Source of the DNA: an uncultured delta proteobacterium
Lineage (GTDB): Bacteria; RBG-13-61-14; DRUE01
Assembly (NCBI GenBank): GCA_903930515.1
Contig: CAIYYW010000211.1
Coordinates: 1-5,624, forward strand
DNA length: 5,624 nt
Reading direction: 5' to 3'
The notes beneath the pieces are model-generated. The model was not told where the DNA came from. It saw only the letters and a list, made by a program, of their open reading frames with translations, and ran no database searches. Of this stretch, positions 1-5,624 are shown in pieces (position 1 is the first letter of the stretch; each line of letters opens with the position of its first letter). Position numbers and translations under genes: made by a program.

Positions 1-1
1 G

Positions 2-526
2 ATCGCGGCCGGCGTGATGAAAAAGCTCTTTGCCGAGACCTACAAATACCGCGCCTACAAGGACGGACCGTTTGTGGTTTATGTGATCAGTATGATCACC
101 CATACTATTGACGGAAGGCTGTCCATCGCCACCCCGGACGGAAGGCGCGCGGCTACCCCTTATGCCGCGAGCTGCAACCCTTATAATGTGGAACGATCGG
201 GCGTGACCGGGGCATTGAGATCGGTGTCCACGCTTCCTTTTGAGGATGTGATGGGATGCGCGGTCAACATAAAATTTCATCCGAGCGGGATCGGCGAAAA
301 TGCCGAGGCGCGCGCAAAATGGGTCTCGCTGATCCGGACCTATTTCCAACTGGGGGGATCCCAGGTTCAGCCCACGGTGGTCAGCGCGGAAATGCTCCGG
401 GCGGCCCGGTCCGATCCGGAAAGTCATCGGGACCTGATCGTGAAGGTCGGCGGATACAGCACCTATTTCGTGGACCTGGGACAGGAGATTCAAGACGAAA
501 TCATCGGCCGGACCGAACATTGCTAG
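2..526 (+). CDS. Glycyl radical enzyme (pyruvate formate-lyase-like), C-terminal fragment
   Basis: This is the last 174 residues of a GRE. The reading frame is open to the left window edge, so the true start and the catalytic-Cys half lie outside; GTG 14 and ATG 17 are internal codons. Family landmarks seen in order are TPDGRRAATPYA, VNIKFHPS, the YFQLGGSQVQP strand, and the glycyl-radical loop IVKVGGYSTYF near the C-terminus, followed by QDEIIGRTEH. The radical-bearing residue should be the second Gly of VGGY (codon 452-454). Family knowledge: this Gly is converted to a stable radical by an activase and passes the radical to a Cys thiyl that acts on the substrate; members include formate-lyases, diol and hydroxyproline dehydratases, choline lyase, decarboxylases and fumarate-adding enzymes. 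The usual Arg of RVxGY is Lys here. The QDEII-RT tail resembles the dehydratase/lyase groups more than PFL itself, but the substrate cannot be assigned from this end. The adjacent activase supports the call. Confidence 0.93.
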   Translation: MAAGVMKKLFAETYKYRAYKDGPFVVYVISMITHTIDGRLSIATPDGRRAATPYAASCNPYNVERSGVTGALRSVSTLPFEDVMGCAVNIKFHPSGIGENAEARAKWVSLIRTYFQLGGSQVQPTVVSAEMLRAARSDPESHRDLIVKVGGYSTYFVDLGQEIQDEIIGRTEHC

Positions 527-538
527 GCGGGGAATGAA

Positions 539-1447
539 ATGAGCGGGATGATTTTTGATTTTCAAAACTACGCGATCTATGACGGACCCGGGATCCGCAC
601 CTGCGTCTATTTCAAGGGTTGCCCGCTCAGGTGCTGGTGGTGCCATAACCCGGAAGGCCGGGATCAAAATCCGCAAATGGCTTACTGGAGAGAACGCTGC
701 CGGGCCTGCGGCAGATGCGTGGAACATTGCCCGGAAAAGGCGCTTTTGCTCAAGCAGGATATAGTGAGCCGGGATCGGCAACTCTGTGCCGCTTGCGGGA
801 AATGTGCGGAGGTCTGCCTCAATCAGGCGATGGAAAAAATCGGAGCCGAGATCACGGCTCAAGAAATCGTAAAAAAGGTTTTGCAGGACAAAATCTTCTT
901 TGAAAATTCCGGCGGCGGGGTCACCATCAGCGGGGGCGAGCCCACTTTCCAAAAAGATTTCCTGCTGGAACTGCTCGCGCAATTGAAATCATCCGGCCTT
1001 CAAACCGCCCTGGAAACCTGCGGACATTTTTCCGCAAACCTGGTCCAACCGCTGCTGGAGCTGAGCGATTTATTCTTATATGACTTGAAGCAGATCAACC
1101 CGCAAAAGCACCGGCAGGGAACCGGAGCGGATAATCAGATGATCCTGGAAAATTTCATCGCCATTTTCAAAAAAGCCGGGCCGGACCGGGTGATCGTCCG
1201 GATCCCGTTGATTCCCGGCTTCAACAACGATCCCGATTCCATCGCCGCCCTGATCGCGTTCCTGGACCAGGCCGGATACCGCGGCCGAGTCCACCTCCTG
1301 CCTTATCACCGCTGGGCCAAAGGGAAATATGAGCGGATCGGACGGGAATCGGAATTCAGGGAGCCGGCCGCCCTTGACCGGCTTGAGCTTGAGCGGATCA
1401 GCCGGGCATTTGAAAATTCCGGAATAAGCGTTTTGAATTATGGATGA
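539..1447 (+). CDS. Glycyl-radical enzyme activating enzyme (radical SAM, with 2x[4Fe-4S] ferredoxin insert)
   Basis: This 302-residue enzyme would cleave S-adenosylmethionine reductively and abstract hydrogen from the glycine of the GRE encoded just upstream, a cytosolic and anaerobic reaction. The N-terminus has the family signature YDGPGIRT and then the radical-SAM triad CPLRCWWC (Cys28, Cys32, Cys35). An inserted bacterial ferredoxin domain follows, with two CxxCxxCxxxC motifs (Cys54/57/60/64 and Cys83/86/89/93). That insert is typical of activases of dehydratase, decarboxylase and fumarate-adding GREs and is absent from PflA. The SAM-binding SGGEPT is at 131-136, and the C-terminal LLPYHRWAKGKYE matches the family. 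Length is normal. ATG 539 is preferred over the in-frame ATG 548 because a modest GGGGA (529-533) lies 5 nt before it. The 12-nt gap from the GRE stop suggests cotranscription. It would be specific for its neighbour; the substrate of that enzyme is unknown. Confidence 0.95.
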   Translation: MSGMIFDFQNYAIYDGPGIRTCVYFKGCPLRCWWCHNPEGRDQNPQMAYWRERCRACGRCVEHCPEKALLLKQDIVSRDRQLCAACGKCAEVCLNQAMEKIGAEITAQEIVKKVLQDKIFFENSGGGVTISGGEPTFQKDFLLELLAQLKSSGLQTALETCGHFSANLVQPLLELSDLFLYDLKQINPQKHRQGTGADNQMILENFIAIFKKAGPDRVIVRIPLIPGFNNDPDSIAALIAFLDQAGYRGRVHLLPYHRWAKGKYERIGRESEFREPAALDRLELERISRAFENSGISVLNYG

Positions 1448-1469
1448 GCCTTTGGGAATGAACTGAAAA

Positions 1470-1475
1470 AAGGAG
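1470..1475 (+). promoter_or_regulatory. Shine-Dalgarno site deciding a GTG start
   Basis: AAGGAG lies 6 nt before GTG 1482. The encoded protein then begins MKIFLTGPDGLLG, with the beta1 strand and nucleotide-binding loop exactly at the N-terminus as expected for an extended SDR. This fixes GTG 1482 as the start rather than a later ATG. Confidence 0.8.
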
Positions 1476-1481
1476 TAGGCC

Positions 1482-3287
1482 GTGAAAATATTCTTGACCG
1501 GGCCGGACGGGTTATTGGGAAGCAATGTGGCCAGGGAATTGATCTCAGCCGGGCATTCGGTCAAAGCCTTTCTCCTGCCCGGAATTTCAGCCCCGACCCT
1601 GGAGGGTTTGGACCTGGAAAAAGCTGAGGGCGATCTGCTGGATGAAAATTTCAACCTGGCCCGGGCAATGGCCGGGTGCGACGCCGTAATCCATTGCGCG
1701 GCCATCACCGATCTCTGGGCCGACCCGAAGCTGACCTGGAAGGTTAATCTGGAGGGCACGCGCCGGATTTTGGACGGATCTCTGGCCGCCAAAATCAAGC
1801 GCCTGATTTTTGTCGGCTCGGCCAGCTCCTATCAGCCGGGCACTTTGGAAAAACCCGGTAACGAGACCGGCGGATTTCCAGCCGTCTATCACGGTGAGGC
1901 TTATATGGAGTCCAAGTATCAGGCGAGCGAGCTGGCGCGAAAGTATGTGCGCGAGCGCGGCCTGGACGCGGTGATCGTCACGCCCACCTTTATGATCGGT
2001 CCCTATGATTCGCGTCCGAGCGGCGGGGAAATGGTCCGGCAGTTTTTGGAAAAAGGAATGAGGGTGTCCACCCGGGGCGGAAGGAATTTCGCTTATGTCA
2101 GGGATGTGGCCGGGGCGATGGTCAATGCTTTGGACCGGGGCAAGACCGGCGAGAGTTATATCCTGGGCGGAGAGAATTTATCTTACTTGGAATTCTTCGG
2201 ACGGATCGCCAAAATCGCGGGCAGAAAGGCTCCCAACATATTGCTCCCGGACCCGCTGGTGCTTCTGGCCGGATCCGCAAGCTCGCTGGTCCAAAGAATC
2301 ACCGGGAAGAAAATGGTCTTCAACCGCCGGATCGCGCGCTACTCCCTGCTCAGCACCTTCTATAGTTCGGCCAAAGCGGAAAAAGAGCTCGGGCTGAAAC
2401 ATTCCCCGATTGATCTTGCCCTTGAGGAATCCATCGGCGCGCTCAGGAAATACGGACACCTTAACCTGGATCAAACCGGATTCTTCAAAGACAAGGCGGT
2501 CTTGATCACAGGCGGCAGCCGCGGGGTGGGCTTTGCAACCGCGCGCGAGCTGTCCTTGCGCGGGGCAAAGGTAGTGATCAGCGCCCGGGGCGCGAAGCGG
2601 CTGCTGGATTCCCGCGACCGGCTGGAGCGGATGGGCGCCGAGGTGGCGGCAGTGGCCGGGGATGTGGGCAAATGGGAAGACGCGGAGAAAATGGTGAACG
2701 CGGCGCTGGAGAAATTCGGCCGTCTGGACATCCTCATTAACAACGCGGGCGTGAGCATGCGCGGTAATTTTTCCGAGCTGGCTCCGGAAGTTATTGAACA
2801 GGTGTCAAGGACCAACCTGATCGGATGTCTCTATCCGACCCGGGCAGCGATCAACCATATCATAAAGAACCAGGGCCACATTGTTTTTATCTCCAGCATT
2901 GCCGGACTGTTCGGCCTGCCCGGCGCGAGCGTTTATTGCGCGACCAAGAAAGCGCTCACCGGCCTGGCCGAATCCATGCGCCTGGAGCTGATCCCGAAAG
3001 GGGTCCACATCGGGGTGGTATATCTCGGCTTCACCGAGCACGATCCGGAAAAGAGGATTATTGCCGCGGACAATCAACTGGTTCCTCCCGACCGGCCCGC
3101 GCATCATACCCAGGCCTTTGCCGCGGACCTGATCGTCGGGATGTTGCAAAAGAGGACAAGGCAATTGATTATGACCCCGATCGGAACCTTGGGCTGGCTG
3201 ATCTATCGGCTCTCGCCGGCCATGGTGGAAAAGGCTATTCTTTGGGCGCAGTCCAGCCAGTGGGCGGTTTTCAAAAGGTTTTCTTAA
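1482..3287 (+). CDS. Bidomain oxidoreductase: extended SDR (epimerase/3beta-HSD-like) fused to classical SDR
   Basis: The 601-residue protein is two complete Rossmann-fold dehydrogenases in one frame. Domain 1 (about 1-330) is an extended SDR of the NAD-dependent epimerase/dehydratase or 3beta-hydroxysteroid dehydrogenase type, with TGPDGLLG at 6-13, HCAAITD at 71-77, Ser115/Ser116 and YMESK (Tyr141, Lys145), then TPTFMIGP. Domain 2 (about 335-601) is a classical SDR with TGGSRGVG at 343-350, NNAG at 420-423, Asn445, Ser472 and YCATK (Tyr485, Lys489). Both catalytic sets look intact, so two NAD(P)H-dependent carbonyl/alcohol reactions, perhaps consecutive, are plausible. After about residue 550 comes a hydrophobic, amphipathic tail rich in Trp, Leu and Ile, which could associate with membrane; there is no signal peptide. 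Domain 2 broadly resembles lipid or ketosphinganine-type reductases, but this is only an impression. The gene starts 34 bp after the activase and ends 13 bp before the ADC-like gene. The substrate is unknown. Confidence 0.9.
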   Translation: MKIFLTGPDGLLGSNVARELISAGHSVKAFLLPGISAPTLEGLDLEKAEGDLLDENFNLARAMAGCDAVIHCAAITDLWADPKLTWKVNLEGTRRILDGSLAAKIKRLIFVGSASSYQPGTLEKPGNETGGFPAVYHGEAYMESKYQASELARKYVRERGLDAVIVTPTFMIGPYDSRPSGGEMVRQFLEKGMRVSTRGGRNFAYVRDVAGAMVNALDRGKTGESYILGGENLSYLEFFGRIAKIAGRKAPNILLPDPLVLLAGSASSLVQRITGKKMVFNRRIARYSLLSTFYSSAKAEKELGLKHSPIDLALEESIGALRKYGHLNLDQTGFFKDKAVLITGGSRGVGFATARELSLRGAKVVISARGAKRLLDSRDRLERMGAEVAAVAGDVGKWEDAEKMVNAALEKFGRLDILINNAGVSMRGNFSELAPEVIEQVSRTNLIGCLYPTRAAINHIIKNQGHIVFISSIAGLFGLPGASVYCATKKALTGLAESMRLELIPKGVHIGVVYLGFTEHDPEKRIIAADNQLVPPDRPAHHTQAFAADLIVGMLQKRTRQLIMTPIGTLGWLIYRLSPAMVEKAILWAQSSQWAVFKRFS

Positions 3288-3289
3288 CA

Positions 3290-3296
3290 AAGGAGG
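3290..3296 (+). promoter_or_regulatory. Strong Shine-Dalgarno site
   Basis: AAGGAGG is placed 4 nt before ATG 3301, in the 13-bp gap after the SDR fusion stop (TAA 3285-3287). It is strong but close, and it supports ATG 3301 as the start of the ADC-like gene. Confidence 0.75.
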
Positions 3297-3300
3297 CACA

Positions 3301-4068
3301 ATGGGATTTGTCAAAACCAGGCAGGAGTTGGAAAAATATTACTCCATCAAGGACCGGAAATTCATCGGCGCGAAAATGATGGGCGTGCTGTTTGAGACCA
3401 AGCCGGAAATAGTGAAGCGGCTTCTGCCCGAGCCGCTGGTTCCGGCGGACGCGCCCGGCGCGATGATCTTCATCGCCCAGTATCCGGAGACCAACCTCGG
3501 CCCGGGTTACCGCGAGGCCGCCCTGTTTTTGCGCTGCAAATATGGAAACGAGCCAGGCACTTATTGCCTGGAAATGCCGATCCAGAGCGAGGAATCAAGG
3601 CTTTACAACGGGAGGGATATTTTCGGCTTTCCCAAAAAAATAGCCGAGATTCACCTGGAGAAAAACGGCCCGGCCGCTTCCGGCTGGGTGGAGCGGAAGG
3701 GAATAAAATTCCTGGAACTGAAAGTGAACCTTACCGGGCGGCTTCCGGGCTTGCCCCCGTCCGGTCCGAATTTCCTGTTCAAGGGAATGCCTAAAATAGA
3801 TTTGACGCCCGGGTTTGACGGCCCGCTGTTTTTATGCAAACAGCAGACCGAGGTGGAAGTGCAAAGCCTGGAGATCGGCTCCGCGGAATTGATCTTGCGG
3901 CCGTCGGATTCCGACCCCTGGGCCGAGGTGGAGCCGGTAAAAATAATGGCCGGATTCTTCCTGGTCAGCAATAACACGATGTTGCCGGGAAAAGTGATCA
4001 AGGAAGTGGATGGAGAAGCATATCTTCCATACTATTTCAAAATCACGGATTTTTTCGCCGGGAAATAA
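3301..4068 (+). CDS. Acetoacetate decarboxylase-like (ADC superfamily) protein
   Basis: This 255-residue protein has the usual length of the family. The hallmark GRDIFGFPKKIAEI at about 104-117 matches the active-site lysine segment of acetoacetate decarboxylase. Lys112 would form the Schiff base and Lys113 would lower its pKa. The N-terminal RLLPEPL (40-46) and YRE (Glu72, equivalent to Glu76 of the Clostridium acetobutylicum enzyme) also fit. By hand alignment against the remembered clostridial sequence, the residues equivalent to Arg29 and Glu61 are not conserved (Ala24 or Lys25 in place of Arg, Phe57 in place of Glu). Family knowledge: members with altered pockets catalyse decarboxylation, but also aldol/dehydration or cyclisation through the same imine. 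The substrate is therefore more likely a larger beta-keto acid or other keto acid than acetoacetate, and decarboxylation itself is not certain. No signal peptide is present. It is 12 bp from the acyl-CoA dehydrogenase-like gene, so the two probably act in one pathway. Confidence 0.88.
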   Translation: MGFVKTRQELEKYYSIKDRKFIGAKMMGVLFETKPEIVKRLLPEPLVPADAPGAMIFIAQYPETNLGPGYREAALFLRCKYGNEPGTYCLEMPIQSEESRLYNGRDIFGFPKKIAEIHLEKNGPAASGWVERKGIKFLELKVNLTGRLPGLPPSGPNFLFKGMPKIDLTPGFDGPLFLCKQQTEVEVQSLEIGSAELILRPSDSDPWAEVEPVKIMAGFFLVSNNTMLPGKVIKEVDGEAYLPYYFKITDFFAGK

Positions 4069-4074
4069 AGGAGG
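4067..4074 (+). promoter_or_regulatory. Shine-Dalgarno site overlapping the upstream stop codon
   Basis: AAAGGAGG begins inside the TAA stop (4066-4068) of the ADC-like gene and lies 6 nt before ATG 4081. The arrangement suggests translational coupling of the two genes and supports the chosen start. Confidence 0.75.
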
Positions 4075-4080
4075 GAGAAG

Positions 4081-5283
4081 ATGATAGATTTTGAGTTGAC
4101 GGAAAGCCAAAAGCAGATTGTGGGAACCGCCCAGGAGTTTGCCCGGGAAGTGCTGGGTCCGGCCGAGGTTGCGCTGGACAAAATTTCCGATCCGGAACAG
4201 GTGTTCCAAGGCAAACTGTACTGGAATTGCATGGCGCAGGCCTTTGAACTCGGCTTTCATAAAATGGCGATCCCGGAAAAATTCGGCGGACTGGGCTTGG
4301 ACCCGCAGTCCACCCACCTGGTCTGGGAGGAGATTGCCAGATGGGCGCCTGGTTTCGCGGCCGGCCTGATCCCGTCGGGGGTTGCCCCTCAGTTGATCTG
4401 CTTTTTGACCCCGGACCGGAAAGATCTGACGGAAAAATTCGTGGCGCCTTATTGCGAGGATAAAAGCGGAAAGCGGATCACTTCCTGGTGCAGCAGCGAG
4501 CCGGAGATCGGCACGGACGGAAGCAACTATTATGATCCCAAGGTTCATCATCACACTTCCGCGGCCAAAAAAGGAGACCGCTACCTTCTGACCGGGGCCA
4601 AGTCGGATTTTGTCAGCAACGGAGGGGTCGCCGACTCCTACATTGTTTTCGCCTGCACCAACCCGGAACTGGGGATCAAAGGATCGGGCACCTTCGTGGT
4701 TCCGGCAAACGCCAAAGGATTAAGCCACGGCAAAGCCCTGGACAAAATCGGCCTGCGGGTTCTGAACCAGGCGCCGGTGGTTTTTGACGAGGTGGAGGTT
4801 CCGGGGGAATATTTGCTTTTCCCTTGCGGAGAGTTATATCCCATGCTCCACAATTCCATCATCACGGTCGGGAACCTGGCGGTCGGATATTTGGCCGTGG
4901 GGATTATGCGCGGCGCGTATGAATACGCCCTGGAGCATTCCAAGAAACGGGTGCAGTGGGGAAAACCGATTTTCCAGCATCAGTTGACCGCGGCCAAACT
5001 TTTTGAGTGCTGGCAGGCGATTGAGTCGGCGCGCGCCTTTCTCTGGAAGGGGAGCTGGCTGAGCAAAAACAAGTTCCTGGGAGATGTAAAAACCAGCCTG
5101 GCCGCCAAGGTATATGCCACCAACCAGGCGGTCAAGCAGACCGCGGAGATGATCCAGGTGCTGGGCGGATACGGGATCAGCAAGGAATACCCGGTGGAAA
5201 AATTCGCCCGCGACGCCAACCTGCTCAAGATTATGGACGGCGCCAACGATATCCTTATTGCCAAGGCCGCGGCGTTTTTATAG
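4081..5283 (+). CDS. Acyl-CoA dehydrogenase family protein (atypical catalytic residue)
   Basis: The 400-residue flavoprotein has the full family architecture: an alpha-helical N-terminal domain beginning with FELTESQKQIV, PEKFGGLGLD at about 65-75, the FAD/substrate loop CSSEPEIGTDGSN (Glu140-Pro141), KGDRYLLTGAKSDFVSNGG in the beta domain, KRVQWGKPIFQHQ, and the C-terminal LGGYGISKEYPVEKFARDA. Members remove hydrogens from C2-C3 of acyl-CoA thioesters using FAD and pass electrons to ETF. The residue in the catalytic-Glu position (Glu376 of medium-chain dehydrogenase, in the motif YEGT) is Asp386 here (IMDGAND). The alternative Glu of isovaleryl- and long-chain-type enzymes is also absent by hand alignment (Gly there). 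The flavin-contacting Trp motif KxWITN reads KSDFVSN, one residue longer and with Phe. This resembles an uncharacterised subfamily with KSxWVSNG and EDGTND motifs that I recall only loosely. Substrate and reaction direction are unknown. It is the last gene of the tight gene run. Confidence 0.9.
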   Translation: MIDFELTESQKQIVGTAQEFAREVLGPAEVALDKISDPEQVFQGKLYWNCMAQAFELGFHKMAIPEKFGGLGLDPQSTHLVWEEIARWAPGFAAGLIPSGVAPQLICFLTPDRKDLTEKFVAPYCEDKSGKRITSWCSSEPEIGTDGSNYYDPKVHHHTSAAKKGDRYLLTGAKSDFVSNGGVADSYIVFACTNPELGIKGSGTFVVPANAKGLSHGKALDKIGLRVLNQAPVVFDEVEVPGEYLLFPCGELYPMLHNSIITVGNLAVGYLAVGIMRGAYEYALEHSKKRVQWGKPIFQHQLTAAKLFECWQAIESARAFLWKGSWLSKNKFLGDVKTSLAAKVYATNQAVKQTAEMIQVLGGYGISKEYPVEKFARDANLLKIMDGANDILIAKAAAFL

Positions 5284-5295
5284 GAACCCTGGATC

Positions 5296-5304
5296 TGATA
5301 TAAT
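5296..5304 (+). promoter_or_regulatory. Candidate extended -10 promoter for the downstream secreted-protein gene
   Basis: The 42-bp gap after the acyl-CoA dehydrogenase-like gene contains TGATATAAT, a perfect TGnTATAAT extended -10 element. No good -35 is seen at 16-18 bp upstream (the region reads T-rich, such as TTTTAT). Initiation about 7 nt downstream would leave a leader of only about 15 nt, just enough to include the AAGGGG ribosome site. It could be a chance match in a short AT-rich gap. No rho-independent terminator hairpin was seen in this gap. Confidence 0.4.
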
Positions 5305-5325
5305 AACCAATAAGGGGAAAACCAA

Positions 5326-5624
5326 ATGAAGATTGTTAAGGCCGTAAAAATATCTTTCCTGCTCAGTTGGATCTTAACCGCCCCAGCCATCTTTGCCCAG
5401 AATCAGCAGGCCGTTGCGAAAAGTCCGCTTGACCGGTTCAGCGCCGGGCAAAAGCAGAAGTTGCTTAAGGGGGAAGCGATTTATGAGAGCGTGAAAGAGC
5501 CTGACGCTCAGGGCAAAATTTATGGACACGCCCAATCCGTCGTGATCATCAATGCTGATCTTGAGCAATGTTTTAAAATATTCTGCGAGTTTGACAAACA
5601 GCAACTATATTTCCCGCGCAAGAC
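5326..5624 (+). CDS. Secreted START/SRPBCC-like domain protein, N-terminal fragment
   Basis: The frame stays open for 99 codons to the right window edge, so the 3' end is missing. ATG 5326 is preceded by AAGGGG (5312-5317) at 8 nt. Residues 1-24 form a Sec signal peptide: basic start (Lys2, Lys5, Lys8), hydrophobic core ISFLLSWILTAPA, and a likely signal-peptidase I site AIFA/QN after Ala24, so the mature protein is probably periplasmic or secreted. Cys occurs only at 82 and 87, so it is not a lipoprotein. Residues 63-98 (GKIYGHAQSVVIINADLEQCFKIFCEFDKQQLYFPRK) match the opening of SRPBCC/START-like folds: a beta strand ending in an INA-x-x-E turn, then the helix and the FD-x-x-x-x-FP segment. 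Such domains bind hydrophobic ligands, and no catalytic role can be inferred. The gene is visibly less GC-rich than those upstream and may be a separate unit. The domain call is moderate because only its first third is visible. Confidence 0.7.
   Translation, partial: MKIVKAVKISFLLSWILTAPAIFAQNQQAVAKSPLDRFSAGQKQKLLKGEAIYESVKEPDAQGKIYGHAQSVVIINADLEQCFKIFCEFDKQQLYFPRK

Noticed and set aside
14-19. GTG/ATG as a possible start of a small 170-residue gene
   Set aside because: The frame is open to the window edge and the sequence continues a glycyl radical enzyme core. A free-standing C-terminal glycyl-radical protein (YfiD/GrcA type) is usually shorter and lacks the upstream TPDGRR region; no Shine-Dalgarno site can be judged here.
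1448-1481. Weak inverted repeat GCCT/AGGC around the ribosome site of the SDR fusion
   Set aside because: Only 4 bp of pairing with a long loop, too weak to propose a regulatory hairpin or terminator.
1076-1798. 240-codon open frame on the minus strand across the activase/SDR junction
   Set aside because: It lies antisense to two clearly recognisable enzymes, has no recognisable domain and a low-complexity Arg/Ser/Pro-rich composition, as expected for a shadow frame in GC-rich DNA.
2440-2500. Possible frameshift or missed gene boundary between the two SDR domains
   Set aside because: The frame reads through without a stop, and the linker (GHLNLDQTGFFKDKAVLITGG) leads directly into the second Rossmann strand. 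I saw no Shine-Dalgarno plus start codon that would mark a separate gene.
2825-3379. 184-codon + strand open frame overlapping the classical SDR domain and the ADC start
   Set aside because: It is out of frame with the SDR motifs NNAG and YCATK, which establish the real frame; the product looks like a shifted translation.
3832-4554. 240-codon open frame on the minus strand across the ADC/acyl-CoA dehydrogenase junction
   Set aside because: It is antisense to conserved motifs of both enzymes, and its translation is rich in Arg, His and Gln with no family signature.

Overview
The window reads as a piece of a GC-rich, gene-dense bacterial chromosome. The bacterium is probably strictly or facultatively anaerobic, because the first two genes are the C-terminal end of an oxygen-sensitive glycyl radical enzyme (GRE) and its radical-SAM activating enzyme. 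Strong Shine-Dalgarno sites (AAGGAG and similar) precede the downstream genes. I cannot assign a phylum from this sequence alone. A GC-rich anaerobe of the Desulfobacterota or Omnitrophota type would fit, but that is a guess.

Layout, all on the + strand: (1) positions 2-526, C-terminal 174 residues of a GRE, with its 5' end outside the window; (2) 539-1447, GRE-activating enzyme with an inserted two-cluster ferredoxin domain; (3) 1482-3287, a 601-residue fusion of two complete short-chain dehydrogenase/reductase (SDR) domains, extended/epimerase type followed by classical type; (4) 3301-4068, acetoacetate decarboxylase (ADC)-like protein; (5) 4081-5283, acyl-CoA dehydrogenase-like flavoprotein; (6) 5326 to the window end, the start of an exported protein with a START/SRPBCC-like domain, cut off by the window edge. 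Genes 1 to 5 are separated by only 12, 34, 13 and 12 bp with no visible terminator, so they look like one transcription unit. Gene 6 follows a 42-bp gap that contains a perfect extended -10 motif and may have its own promoter.

Working together (inference): the GRE and activase would carry out a radical C-C, C-N or C-O cleavage or a dehydration on an unknown substrate. The double SDR, the Schiff-base decarboxylase-like protein and the acyl-CoA dehydrogenase-like protein form a set that could reduce carbonyls, decarboxylate or rearrange a beta-keto acid, and introduce or remove a C=C bond. Several catalytic positions differ from the textbook enzymes: Asp at the usual Glu of the acyl-CoA dehydrogenase, and only part of the ADC active site conserved. 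The pathway is therefore probably not ordinary beta-oxidation or acetone formation. No RNA genes, CRISPR arrays, insertion sequences or long repeats were seen.
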